Source: Paraspadella gotoi
Lineage: Eukaryota > Chaetognatha
Direction: 5' to 3'
DNA length: 64,000 nucleotides
Assembly (NCBI GenBank): GCA_051294375.1
Contig: CM119266.1
Span: 27,015,069 to 27,079,068 of the forward strand
Shown here in pieces: positions 11,597-23,275 of the stretch (the stretch's first letter is position 1; every line of letters begins with the position of its first letter). Made by a program: the position numbers and the translations under genes. The notes under the pieces were generated by a model. That model searched no databases. It was not told the origin of the DNA and was given only the letters and a program-made list of their open reading frames with translations.

Positions 11597-12895
11597 TGAG
11601 AGAGAAGAAAGATAAAAAGGAAAGAGGATGTATGTAAAAAAACTGAATTGGAATTGAGATAGATGGGGCATACAGATGACGCAGATGAGCAAAAGCTAGA
11701 GGACATAAGGATATAGGTACACAAAAGAAAAGAAAGAGCAGACGAAAAACGGCAGAGAAGTCGTAAAAAGAATTCACAGAAAAAGAGAGGGAGGTAAAGA
11801 GAGAGGTAAAAAGAAAAGAAAATCATATGATATAGACGAAGGAGGGAGACGATCTAAAGGAAAAAAAATAGACGGCGGTGGAGGCGAGAGAGAAAAGAAG
11901 GAGAAAGAGAAAATATCATTACGATTTGCATATATGAGCGATGGGTATGCATCATCTCTGCCTTTCAGACTAGAAAGAGAAGACTAAGGGGAAGAAGAGA
12001 GAGGATGAAGAGGAGGGAGGAAAGGAAGAAAGAAGGAATGGAAAGACGAGGAAAGTAGAGGAAAAAATGAGAAAAATAAAAGAAGAAGTAGTAGAAGGAA
12101 GAAACGAAAATAAGGAAAGTAGAGAAATGAGGAAAAGAACTTTGAGAGCACTCTGCATTTTTTTTTCTATTTTAGGGAAAAGAGAAAAGAAAAATTTAAT
12201 TAATTTTTTTTTTTTTCGTTCGCGCGAGATGGATTTTAGTTTTAGGATTATTAGAGAATTCTTTTTCGAGTATAAAAAGGGAAAAGAGGGGGGCGTATGG
12301 TCGGGGGGGGGGCGGAATATCAAGATGAAGCGTTGAACCAAATCTTTGGTGACGAAGTGTTATTTACTCTGCTCGTCTTTATGAACAACGGAATCGAGAA
12401 CGGGACGTCGGGAGAAATATCACAATAGACAAGTTGAAGCGATATCTGCAGGCGTTATTTCGCGCCAACGACTCATCCCTTAATGAGCGAACCCCTGCCC
12501 CCTCGCGCCTCTTCGAAACGAGCGGCGAGCGCGCAACACGAGGACGAGGTATTGACTGGAGAGCCCGACGCCTCGGATCGTGCGAATGAAGAAGTCACAA
12601 TTATTCGATCAAGTCTTACGTGCGTAAAAAACGAAAAAAGGAATCGAATATTTAATTGGTCAGTCGAAGATAAAATGCTTAAAACTGTTAAATAATATAA
12701 GTCCGGAAAAGAGCTAGTTCTTATAATTTTATATCAAAATACTTGAGAATTTTTTTCCGATAACTAGTTGATCTTTTGTCGAATTCGAAGACGAAACGCG
12801 GCGCCGCGAGAGGTCGTGCGTAAAATGATTTAATATCGGGTCAATTCCCGTTTCGATGCGAACGTGCGTGGCACTGTCTTCCGGGGCACCGACGA

Positions 12896-12960
12896 GCGTG
12901 GAACGGGCTTGCGTGGCAAGGGCTTTCGTGGCACGGGCTTGCGTGGCACGGGCTTGCGTG
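12896..12960. repeat. 15-bp tandem repeat, 4 units
   Basis: Units of GCGTGGCACGGGCTT with one to three changes each (GCGTGGAACGGGCTT, GCGTGGCAAGGGCTT, TCGTGGCACGGGCTT), plus a partial fifth. The minus strand reads as ATQAR/ATKAL five-residue repeats in an open frame of 131 codons with no other support. Confidence 0.92.
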
Positions 12961-14234
12961 GTCAGCAAAGACGAGACAGCTCGTTCCTCAATTCGTACGT
13001 TTTTTTTATTAATAAATAACCTTAGCTCGTAACATCCAGCGGCCTTTGATTTAACCAGACCCTCTCTCATGTTTGCCCACTTCTTTCGCCGCAGTTTCTT
13101 CCCCCATACATCGTTTCTTTTCACATTCTTTTCGCCTTCTTAGTAATAGTATTTGCTCTCTCTTAGCCTTCTTAGCCCGCCCTCTCTTATCGCCTTCTAA
13201 TTTGCCCGCTTCTTTGTCTTCCATCGCGCGAACGACGGCACCTTTTTCTCTTGCGCCTTTCGCTCCCTTTTTTTAGTCTCTGGCGCCGCATTTCCGTTCA
13301 TTAAAACCGAAAATCTCCATAATCCATCCACATCTGCTTCAATGTAATAACTCTCTCTCTCTCTCTCTCTCTCACACCTTTGGCGTCCCCAACGGATTTG
13401 AAATGGTCGTTTTAAGAGATAAAAATATTCGTCAAGATCCTTTCATTCAATTTTATTGTCACTTGATTCGATCGTAAAAAAAGTTTGGATTTATGGCTAT
13501 TATGTTACTAAAAATAAAAAGAACAATTCACTTCAAATGTCTCACAAACTTTGAAATTAGTCCCAAGACTCAATTTTGATCACTTTTAACCTTTATAGAT
13601 CTTAATGATAAATTTAAAGCGAATATTTTTGACGACAGTTACCTATTTTTTGTATTATATAAAATAGTTTAAACCAATATTGAAATCAACCTTTTATTCA
13701 ATTAATAAATTATTGTGCCGGTGACTTGGGACAGGCAAGACCTGCATCAATCTAACAGGATATTTACCGAGCAAGCTTCTACTAGAAGTTCTAGTGTTCC
13801 CGACTTCTCTATTCAGTTCAACTACCAACTGGAAATTATAGAGCGAACTTCTATTGAAAAGCAATTCTTTCCGCCGCCCACATTTCCTTCTCAATCTGCC
13901 CTAACCTTCTTTCCTCAACCCCTTCCCGCTCTCAACCCCCTTTAACACCCTAACCCCTTCTCCCCCCCCCGTCTTCCTTTCCACACCCCAAGCCAACGAG
14001 AAAATCGGAGCTGATAAGCCGTCGTCTGTTCTGTTGTATTTCACGAGAAAAAAGGGAAAAAAATCGGGGGCGGGGAAAAGTTGTAGGTACGAAGAATGAT
14101 GGAGTGGGCAGAAGGGTGATGTTGTTGGGAAAGTTTAATTATTTTGTGGATTGGAACGAGAAAAGTTTAGGAATATGGATACTATCCATTGGATAGGGTA
14201 GGAATGTTGTCCGTACGGAAAAGAATTTGATGGG

Positions 14235-15097
14235 TAGGAAAAGGATAAGGCTCTCATTGGTTAAGAGAGAGTNNNNNNNNNNNNNNNNNNNNNNNNNNNN
14301 NNNNNNNNNNNNNNNNNNNNNNNNNNNNNNNNNNNNNNNNNNNNNNNNNNNNNNNNNNNNNNNNNNNNNNNNNNNNNNNNNNNNNNNNNNNNNNNNNNNN
14401 NNNNNNNNNNNNNNNNNNNNNNNNNNNNNNNNNNNNNNNNNNNNNNNNNNNNNNNNNNNNNNNNNNNNNNNNNNNNNNNNNNNNNNNNNNNNNNNNNNNN
14501 NNNNNNNNNNNNNNNNNNNNNNNNNNNNNNNNNNNNNNNNNNNNNNNNNNNNNNNNNNNNNNNNNNNNNNNNNNNNNNNNNNNNNNNNNNNNNNNNNNNN
14601 NNNNNNNNNNNNNNNNNNNNNNNNNNNNNNNNNNNNNNNNNNNNNNNNNNNNNNNNNNNNNNNNNNNNNNNNNNNNNNNNNNNNNNNNNNNNNNNNNNNN
14701 NNNNNNNNNNNNNNNNNNNNNNNNNNNNNNNNNNNNNNNNNNNNNNNNNNNNNNNNNNNNNNNNNNNNNNNNNNNNNNNNNNNNNNNNNNNNNNNNNNNN
14801 NNNNNNNNNNNNNNNNNNNNNNNNNNNNNNNNNNNNNNCTGTTCAGGGAAAGATAACAGTTCGAACCGGAAAAAAAATAGTTTTGAAAATGAAGAAGAGA
14901 ACCTACGTAGAAAAAATGGATTTCTCTCCAATTTTACGGTCGTAAATGTAGGAAAAGGATAAGGCTCTCATTGGTTAAGAGAGAGTCTGTTCAGGGAAAG
15001 ATAAAGTTCGAACCGGAAAAAAATAGTTTTGAAAATGAAGAAAGGAACCTACGTAGAAAAATGGATTTTCTCTCCAAAATATTTACGGTCGTAATAT
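14235..15097. repeat. Gap-spanning direct duplication (~150 bp) with 566 N inside copy 1
   Basis: The sequence from TAGGAAAAGGATAAGGCTCT at 14235 to the gap at 14273, plus the sequence after the gap (14839-14948), together equal the uninterrupted segment 14949-15097, apart from A-run length differences. The N block at 14273-14838 thus interrupts one copy exactly where the second copy is continuous (GAGAGAGT|CTGTTCAGGG). This suggests a false gap beside an unmerged overlap. Confidence 0.85.
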
Positions 15098-16450
15098 ATT
15101 GATAAAATTACATTTCCGAACTGAAAATCGGACGTTAAACTCTCGGCGTCGTGAAATTTCGAAAAGAAAAATTCCATTTTCGGAAAATCTGAATCGCTAA
15201 ATCCGAAATTTCGCAAAAACAGAAAATAAGAATCGAATTTAAAAAAAAAAACGGAGCAAAACTCGAGATTTTTTTAAATATATTTTTTTAGATTTCCATT
15301 CGGATTCCATCAGATTCCATTCGAAGATAAAAAAAACCACAGACATACTAAAGACTCACTTGAACAGTTATGAAGTAACTGAATTCTCTGTGATGAAATC
15401 CATATTTGTACTGAATTCGAAATTCGTTGAGATGTTGGGCGTTGACTTTGAATTCAGTTCCTTTGGAAATTCCCTGAAAAAAAAAAGAAATAAAGAAAGA
15501 CTTTTATTTTATCTTTCTTTAAAGAATTATTTGAATTCTTTTTTTCTCCTAATTTCATCAAATACTCAATTTTCTCACTCGTGACTTTCCGTCGATTCAA
15601 CCAATCAAATTCGATTAAATTTTATTTCTTTTTATTTCGTTTATTTTATTTATTGACTTTTTTTATGTTCTCAAACACGAGTTTTGATTGGAGCCGACAA
15701 GAAATTATGTCTTTTTTTTTTCTGCTAACGCTGATTAAACCTTAAGTAAGTTAAATTTGATTTTTGGTTTTTCGGTTCGGGTTAACAACCACGCTTGCAC
15801 TCAATACGTGGTTTTTAAAACTCGGTTGATATTCGTTCCTTAAATTTTCATTATTCAATATGGCGAAAGAATTGGATGAAGAGTTCATAAATATCTGAAC
15901 GGTGTTGTACCCTAATTCGCTACGAAACGATTTATCTACTCTCGTCGCGTTTTCCTCATGAAAGCCGAAAAAATTTGAACCTTGTACCAATTGCACCATA
16001 GTTTCGCACCATGGGTTTCGCACCCTCGTCATGGGTTCACAATTTTTGCAGCAATTTCGACGACGACGACGACGACGACGACGAGAGACATAAATCGCGG
16101 AACAACTGAGGACGAGCTGCCAAGATCTACTCAACGAGTAATATTTACGTCCTAGCGCCGAACTGAGGCCTCGTTTATAACGAGCATCTGCTTTGCGTGA
16201 GTGTTAATCATGTAAGACCGAATGAATATATGAAATGAGTGGGTGGAAACGATAGAATATTTAACTACGTGTAAGTAATGAATTGATGCCGTTCACTATT
16301 CCTCTCCAACTTATGCATTTTAGATTTTTATATCTTTTTTAAATCTCTTCGTCAGAGTGATTGCAGAGTGATAATTACGAAAACTTCGAACGTATTATAA
16401 AGTAACACTAAATAAAGAAAAATAATTATTCACCGCGCGTACGGTTACCT
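15098..16450. other. No gene supported; AT-rich sequence, presumed plexin intron
   Basis: AT-rich with a short CGA run at 16059-16083. A minus-strand open frame (15751-16134, 127 codons) has mixed composition in part (FGFHEENATRVDKSFRSELG), but it starts in the CGA run and shows no plexin sema motif. I could not find the exon that should follow SRSLGTPLFRLAHK. Confidence 0.4.
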
Positions 16451-16573
16451 GTATTTATTATTATTATTTTAAACATATGTACATATAACTTATCTTAATA
16501 AACTAGCTAACACTTTCGTAGCCAACAAACAAACGGAGAGAGAGAATGAAAATAAAAGGCTAACGGTTATTAC

Positions 16574-16652
16574 CTTGTGCGCGAGTCTAAACAGCGGGGT
16601 CCCAGACTTCGCGAAGAGACGGCGGGAACTTCGCTGTTGTACGGACCCAGAC
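16574..16652 (-). pseudogene. PlexA: Second copy of plexin exon 4, frameshifted
   Basis: This is the same exon as the one at 17396-17475, with the same splice sites, but 79 nt instead of 80. One G is missing from the run coding the Gly-Thr after SRSL (GGGACCCC versus GGGGACCCC on the minus strand), so the end of the exon is out of frame. It sits in the first copy of a ~795-bp direct duplication whose copies meet at a 25-N gap and differ mostly by homopolymer indels. I infer an assembly artefact from unmerged contig ends rather than a true alternative exon. A genuine tandem exon duplication cannot be excluded from sequence alone. Confidence 0.75.
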
Positions 16653-17021
16653 CTAAATTTACAAAAAGGGGGGGGGGGGAGAAAAATAAATCAATTTACG
16701 TCCTAATAATTCGTACGACCGACGTGCGATCAAAAAGCAATAAAAATATAATACGATCGAGTCACGGACCGGCTTTGAATTTATGCGATCAGCGCCCAAT
16801 AAATTATGCGATCGAATGTTGTTAGAAAATATATGCGATCAACGTCCGAATGAAATATGCGATCGAGTCTTGTCGACAACCTTTCCGCCATCAATTTTCA
16901 TAGTATTATTAATATAAATCTCAGAGTTGAAATTGAATAAAACAAATCGATTTAATTATTTAAATAGAACTCTGGGATTGAATAAACGAGACTTAACTTA
17001 ACTTAACTTAACTTAACTGTG

Positions 17022-17225
17022 AGAGAGTCTTGATTGAAAACTTGCAGGACCTGCTATGTCATTATCTTTTAAGAGCGATGGAGGGCTTAAACCACCAAAG
17101 CCTGTCCAAAGTCAGGGCAAAGATAGCTTATTTATTAAATAATGGATAATTTTTATATTGGTAGTACCAATTTTATAATATAAAAAAGTATGTTTATATG
17201 CCAGCTAATCCCAATCTAGAGATTA
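17022..17225. repeat. Dispersed repeat family B, copy in duplication A
   Basis: The block begins AGAGAGTCTTGATTGA and contains GGGCTTAAACCACCAAAGCC then TGTCCAAAGTCA, and ends near TATTGGTAGTACCAATTTT. The same word order recurs at about 17843-18045 (part of the duplication) and, clearly diverged, at 24511-24862. It is therefore a dispersed element and not unique intron. No coding capacity is seen; class unknown. Confidence 0.6.
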
Positions 17226-17270
17226 AGATATTATGCTTTTTATGGNNNNNNNNNNNNNNNNNNNNNNNNN

Positions 17271-18065
17271 TATTTATTATTATTTATTTTAAACATATGT
17301 ACATATAACTTATCTTAATAAACTAAGCTAACACTTTCGTAGCCAACAAACAAACGGAGAAGAGAGAATGAAAATAAAAGGCTAACGGTTATTACCTTGT
17401 GCGCGAGTCTAAACAGCGGGGTCCCCAGACTTCGCGAAGAGACGGCGGGAACTTCGCTGTTGTACGGACCCAGACCTAAATTTAACAAAAATGGGGGGGG
17501 GGAGAAAAAATAAATCAATTTACGTCCTAATAATTCGTACGACCGACGTGCGATCAAAAAGCAATAAAAATATAATACGATCGAGTCACGGACCGGCTTT
17601 TGAATTTATGCGATCAGCGCCCAATAAATTATGCGATCGAATGTTGTTAGAAAATATATGCGATCAACGTCCGAATGAAATATGCGATCGAGTCTTGTCG
17701 ACAACTTTCCGCCATCAATTTTCAATAGTATTATTAATATAAATCCAGAGTTGAAATTGAATAAAACAAATCGATTTAATTATTTAAATAGAACTCTGGG
17801 ATTGAATAAACGAGACTTAACTTAACTTAACTTAACTGTGAGAGAGTCTTGATTGAAAACTTGCAGAGACCTGCTATGTCATTATCTTTTAAGAGCGATG
17901 GAGGGCTTAAACCACCAAAGCCTGTCCAAAGTCAGGGGCAAGATAGCTTATTTATTAAATAAATGGATAATTTTTATATTGGTAGTACCAATTTTATAAT
18001 ATAAAAAGTATGTTTATATGCCAGCTAATCCCAATCTAGAGATTAAGATATTATGCTTTTATTGG
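17271..18065. repeat. Direct duplication copy B (contains intact plexin exon 4)
   Basis: Second copy of the 16451-17245 segment, beginning directly after the 25-N gap. It runs into unique sequence at about 18066. This copy keeps the open reading frame of exon 4 and a shorter ACTTA pentamer run (17814-17838). Homology starting exactly at the gap edge fits unmerged overlapping contig ends. Confidence 0.92.
17396..17475 (-). CDS. PlexA: Plexin exon 4, intact copy (sema domain)
   Basis: The acceptor is GTTAAATTTAG|GTCTGG and the donor is CACAAG|GTAATA. The exon is 80 nt: two bases completing the Gly begun by exon 3, then 26 codons reading LGPYNSEVPAVSSRSLGTPL and FRLAHK. The segment YNSEVPAVSSRSL is the plexin hallmark that follows VGVTYT (YRSEIPAVASRSL in plexin A of other animals). 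It continues exon 3 exactly in phase. It lies in the second of two near-identical ~795-bp segments separated by a 25-N gap; the other copy carries a one-base deletion in this exon. Confidence 0.9.
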
Positions 18066-20571
18066 TAAGGTAAAACGCAAAAGGAAGGAAGACCTACAAG
18101 GTCGAAAACTTTATGGGGACGAATATTAGAAAACATTTATTTATTATCGGAAACCTTGTGAAGTAAGCAACAGCGTTTTATACGGCTTCTTTTGGCTCGC
18201 GACCTGTGCCGCTCCCAAACGGCGAAAAGAAGAAGCAGAATCTCGCTTCGAGCCCAAATAACAACATCAACAAAAAGGCAACCTTTACTCTGGATCTCTT
18301 CGGTTTCACCTTCAACCGACGGAAGATATTTCATCTCGCGATGAGGGATAGAGGTGGGAGGGAGAGAGAGAGGGAGAGAGAGAGAGAGGATCAAAAGATT
18401 AAAGAGTCAAACTAAGAGGGAGAGAAGGAAAAGGGAGTGAGAAAGAGACGGGCTAGGATACGAAAGAAGATAGAGTGAGAGCGAGATTGAGTTAAAGGGA
18501 GAGCGAGACGAAATTTTTTTTCTTGTAAAAAAAAAAGTGTCGATATCAGATCTCACGGCTTATAGGCTGCGGAAGAAACCGCTGCCTTCATTAAGGTTCG
18601 AGCAAAAGGGGGGCGTGGGGAGGCGGAAACTCGAGGGTAGCATTTAGAAGAGGTTGGCGGGGGTTGGGATATATTCATGGGGGGAGATGGAAAATGCGGG
18701 CGCTCGCTCGACATTGAAAGAAAAGGTTGAGATTGGGGGGGGGGGGAATTCTGATTTGAAAGGCGTGCGAAGGGGGGGCGGCAGGATTAAGTAGAAATAG
18801 ATTAGGGGGAAAAAATCCAGAGAAAAGGGATAAAATAGAAACGAGAAAGACGAGAGAGAGCGAACAGCGAGAGCGAATGCGGGTAAACCAAACCGAGAAA
18901 ATAATATTAAATCAAATTCGTAGTAAACTCCGAGAAATATAAACAAACTGATCGAGGGAGAATCGAAAACGCATAATCGGCAGAAATGGGCGCGGAGTCT
19001 CCATTCGAGAGAGATAAAGTTGCGCTGTCAAAGTTGTGGTCAGAAATACGAAATACAAATTTTTTTTTTCTCTTCTCTTGAGCGTTTAAAAAAAAACGAC
19101 GGGTCAAGTAAATATTTCCTAAAGGGGGGAGATTGTGTAAACAGAGAGAGAGAGAAAAAGAAAAAGAAAACCAAGATAGGTCAGCGGTAAAAATCAATGC
19201 GAAATTCAAAATGTACTTCAGTGTAAACTGTAAGGACAGAGTTACGGTAAACAGTTAAGGCTCGACAGTCAACAACTTGAAGGTGAGCATATGAAATCCG
19301 AGTACCTAAGAGAGAGAGCGAGGCGTGGCTCTCGACAAAAAGAAGGGGAGCCGGAGAAAGGATTAAGAAATGCCCGGATGTTATAAAGGAAAAAGGGAGA
19401 GGCCGACGTTATAAAGGGGGGAAAGGCTGCCTCGGCTAACGTCAAGGGGCAACGGGCACTAAAATCTTTTAACGAGGCGGAGAATGGTCGTAATGGGAAG
19501 CAATGAGGGGTGGCCCGACTTTGCCCGTTCATCGGTTCCTTCGTGAAAACGGTTATCGGGTTTAAGGAGCAAAGTCGTTGACCGCGAGTCGGGTTGGAGG
19601 AGCAAAGTCACTGTTTGTTAGATTTCAGGAGTAGAGACAATTCTGCAATCCAATGAACCGCCACAGTCATTGGCAGTTCAGTTTTATCCACATTTTCTTA
19701 ATTTTAAGAAGGATTCTCCAATCCAACGGTCACGATCGGCTTGAGCGTGAGAAGAGAGAGAAAGAAGAGAGAGCATCGAAGGGTTTAAAGAAGCCAAGCC
19801 ACTGACCGGGCAATCCATCCATCCATCCGTCCATCAACCCAACCATAACCAAACTCATTTTCCGGACAAAGGGAAAACGCCTCAGTTCTGCGTCATCGAT
19901 AGACGTGAAACGGAGGGAAAAAATCCCCCAACGACCGTCGGACGCGTCCGCGCTGACAGACCGACTGACTCCGACCGGAAGCGTTGGCGCACCACTTTTT
20001 TTCGCGTTACGATCACCCCCCTCCCACACATCTTTCCACCCCCTACCGACCCTTAACTCGGCACCCTCCCTGATTCTCAGATCGTGACGAAACCAATTTA
20101 CATATTCAATCAAACCCGCAAAGAATCGTTAACTGTTTACCCAACACTTTTTTTTTCGCTCCTACTTGTTTCGCGCAATAATTCCCTCTTTTTTTTTTCG
20201 TCCAGGGATCAGGTTTTTTTTTTTCTCGCTCTCGATTTTTTTTCCCTGCACCAATTAATTTTTATCACATTTCCTATTAGGCTCGCCGACAATTTTTTTT
20301 TCTCCGACCTTCTGGCCTTAGGAGAAAAAAAAAGCAGCAATCCTTCATCCACTTCTGCAAAATTATTCTGACCACTGAGGCGAAACCATCGACCAGACAC
20401 GAAATAAAAAACACAATCAGTAAATCATTGTCTCAAAATAACCAACGATTTTGGCGTAAAAAAACCTGACGACGTTTGCAGAAAATAACGACCTTCGCAA
20501 CCACATATGAACCCGGATCGGCGACACTAAACTAATAAAGATTAACAAATTACCGTTACAATCGGCAAAGC

Positions 20572-21125
20572 TATAGACGACGACATTAACGACAATAACG
20601 ACGCAACGACGACGTCAAAGCATTCGATGACGCAAGGGCGACGACGACGACGGGCGAAAATCTCGTTGGCAAACGCAGACAAATGAACGTCGTTTTGACG
20701 AAACTTTAGACAATTAAAATTTTTGCGTGGGTGACGATTTCTTAACAATTGACGACGACGATGACGACGACGACAGACGTCGTTTATTGCGACGACGACG
20801 AAGATCTGACGAAGACGGCGGGAATTCTTTACGACTCCAAAGGTTGTCGCCCAAAAGAAAAAAAAATGAGAGGAATGCTTAACGAGCGATCGAAAACAAT
20901 CGAGCGTTGATAACTATTTTTGTAGGGTCTCTGCATGACAACGACGATGACAACGACGATGACAAGGGCGATGACAAGAATCACTGCGAGGAGAGAAACA
21001 ATGACGATGACGACAGTGATAGCGATAAGACAGCAACGAATAAAACGAGGTCAAATTGTAATATGAGAAATGAAGCGATGTTGAAATAAAAAATATTAAA
21101 AAGACGACGACGACGACGACGACGT
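20572..21125. repeat. GAC/ACG trinucleotide-rich block
   Basis: Two clusters of GAC/ACG/GATGACAAC repeats (20572-20830 and 20936-21125) separated by a short non-repetitive spacer. The second includes imperfect 12-bp units GATGACAACGAC and ends in (GAC)n near 21102-21124. Encodes Asp/Asn-rich frames only. Confidence 0.85.
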
Positions 21126-23225
21126 AACCGAGACCGGATGTGATTTGAAGAAATTTTTAAAGAATAACTTGAATTTCCTCACGTCTTTCGGAAAACTAAT
21201 ACTCGGGAGAAATTAGAGGGGGGGGGCGGAGGGAAAGAACGTCTGGGTGGCAAGATGGAGCTTTGAATGAAAAGTGAAGAGGGGTCGGGGCAGGAAGTCG
21301 AAGATGGGGCTTGGATTGAAGGTGGGTGATATTTAATACACGTACATATATTTGATGTTCCTTGTTTAGGAAATAGAGTAAATTATGACCCAATTGAAAA
21401 TGGGCTCAACATATCGATTTACTGTTGGATTGAATCACAGCTGACATCAAGAAATTTGAAGGAAAACAAAATTGAAATGAAAAAAAAGGAAGGAAGTGAA
21501 AGCGGAAATCTGGATGAGATGAAATTGAAGCGAGGGGGAGGAGGAAGAGGAAGTTGAGGAATGGGAGGAGGAGGAGAGAAGAGGAAAAGAGGAGAAGAAG
21601 GGGAGAGAGGAAAAATTAAATGGGGAGAGATGACTTAAAGCTAAAGGGGATGATACTAGTCGATGCTGAAAATGAGCCACCGTGAGATACGATATGCCCC
21701 AAAGGGGGATAAGAGGTACTCCGAACCGTCCCAACTCCGCCAACGAGCGCTTCGACCCGATCCATGTAAGCAGTCGGCGTTTCATCGGTCGATGAACAGA
21801 GTTTGATGGATTTGGGGTTGAGGGGACGGACGGATGGGCGAAGGGTTAGGGATTCGACGGCTGATTGGTCGATTCCTCTTTCATGAACCCCGTTTGTGAT
21901 CGTCGTCGTTGTTATGATCTTTGAGAGATCGCGGGGATTTTTCGCAATATGGTGTGGTTTGAAGGATCGGGAAGCGAAGGAGGGAGAGGAGGGAGAGGAG
22001 GGGGTGGAGGGGGTTTAGAGAAAGTCCCGAGAGGATTAGATGTACATCAAAGGGAAGGAAAGAGAAAAGGGGGGCGGGGTAGGCGGGTTAAGGACGATGA
22101 GAGAAGGGAAAGGAAAATAGGGAGGGGTTTAAGGGCAAGAAGGGAAGAGAAAAGACCGTACGAGAGAGAAGGGAATAGAAAAGAGAAGGGCGTACTAGAG
22201 AGGAGAAGAAAATGAGGAAGGAAAATAAAACAAGAAAGAAACAAAAAAAGCAGACAGCTATAAAAATGAAACGGGGGGGGGAAGGAAACATGGAAAAGGA
22301 AAAAGGCAAAAGGAAGTAAAACAAGGGGAAAAAAGGTAACGGGGTGAAAAGGGGAGAGCGAGAGGCAGAACAACTGAAGGGAACGGCTCAACTTCAAAGG
22401 AGAAAGAGATTCTTATAACAAATAAAATTTCTTCGTCAAAATCGTAAAAATCCACGCGAAAAAGGGAGGAGGAAGAGGAAGAAGAGTACAACAACAACGC
22501 AAACTTGAAAGCAAGGACACCGACAAAGATGACGAATTTGACAAAGAACATGACAAAAACAAATGAACATTTAGGATAATTAAACTTAGATGGTCACATC
22601 AAATTTAATATCTCTCTCATTATCTCTCTCTCTCTCTCTCTCTCTCTCATTCTCTCTCCTCTAACCGGAAAGAATATTTCGAAAACTCTCTTTAATTTTG
22701 CTTTATAGCTGATTTATAGCTACTTTGCCGCTGCTTTATTTCTTCCCTGGGAGGAAGTTTTGGCTAAAAGTAGCAAATTGCGTGGGATGGAAGGTAGAGG
22801 TTGCCCGATTGCCGCGCGAGGGCGGGAAACGGGCAGAGGTAGAGAGAGGTTGAGTGAGGAAGAGAGGAGGCGGGTTGCAGAGAAGTTACCCGAGCTATGG
22901 AGAGAGGTTGCCAGAACGTATATAAGTCGCCAGAGTGGAGACGTAGGCCTCGGAGAAAAGTTGCCCGAGCAGAGGTTTTCGTCGATCCAAGATCAAAAGA
23001 TCGTTAAATTGTTAAATAAATTTTGTTTTCGTCGCAACGAAAACATTAATCGAATAAAGAAACAATTAATACAATTTATTTCTGTCGCTTGACGAATTCC
23101 CCTTTTCATCGCCGCCATTTTCCGAAAGACTTTTTTTCTTGCATAACAAGAGCCGAGGGGCCGTAAAAAAAGGCCGTCTTGAGATCCGCTAATGTCGCTC
23201 AAACACGCCCTACCCAGACCCTTAA

Positions 23226-23227
<2 letters not shown>

Positions 23228-23272
<45 letters not shown>
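23228..23272. repeat. (CT)n microsatellite
   Basis: About 45 bp of CT within a pyrimidine-rich plus-strand stretch (22600-23500). Confidence 0.95.

Positions 23273-23275
<3 letters not shown>

Larger units (their letters stand above)
9724..14234. other. No gene recognised; mixed repeats
   Basis: Holds an AT-rich stretch (10020-10200), a short GGC run (10343-10363), (CT)n at about 10484-10515, purine-rich plus-strand sequence at 10830-12130 with a pure (GA)n at 11539-11593, a 15-bp tandem repeat at 12896-12960, and (CT)n at 13350-13372. GC-richer non-repetitive patches at 11280-11470 and 12480-12610 have open frames on both strands but no recognised domain or clear splice pair. Confidence 0.55.
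16451..17245. repeat. Direct duplication copy A (contains frameshifted plexin exon 4)
   Basis: About 795 bp nearly identical to 17271-18065. Differences are single-base indels in runs (G, A, T), the frameshift in plexin exon 4, and one unit of the ACTTA pentamer near 16991-17018. It is followed at once by a 25-N gap (17246-17270). It holds plexin exon 4, flanking intron, and a repeat-like tail (about 17022-17225) also seen diverged at 24511-24862. Confidence 0.92.

Noticed and set aside
22760-23092. Plus frame containing EERRRVAEKLPELWREVART, superficially like a death-domain helix pair
   Set aside because: It is built from degenerate GAGGTTGCCCGAG-type repeats in GA-rich DNA, with no further death-domain residues and no splice context.
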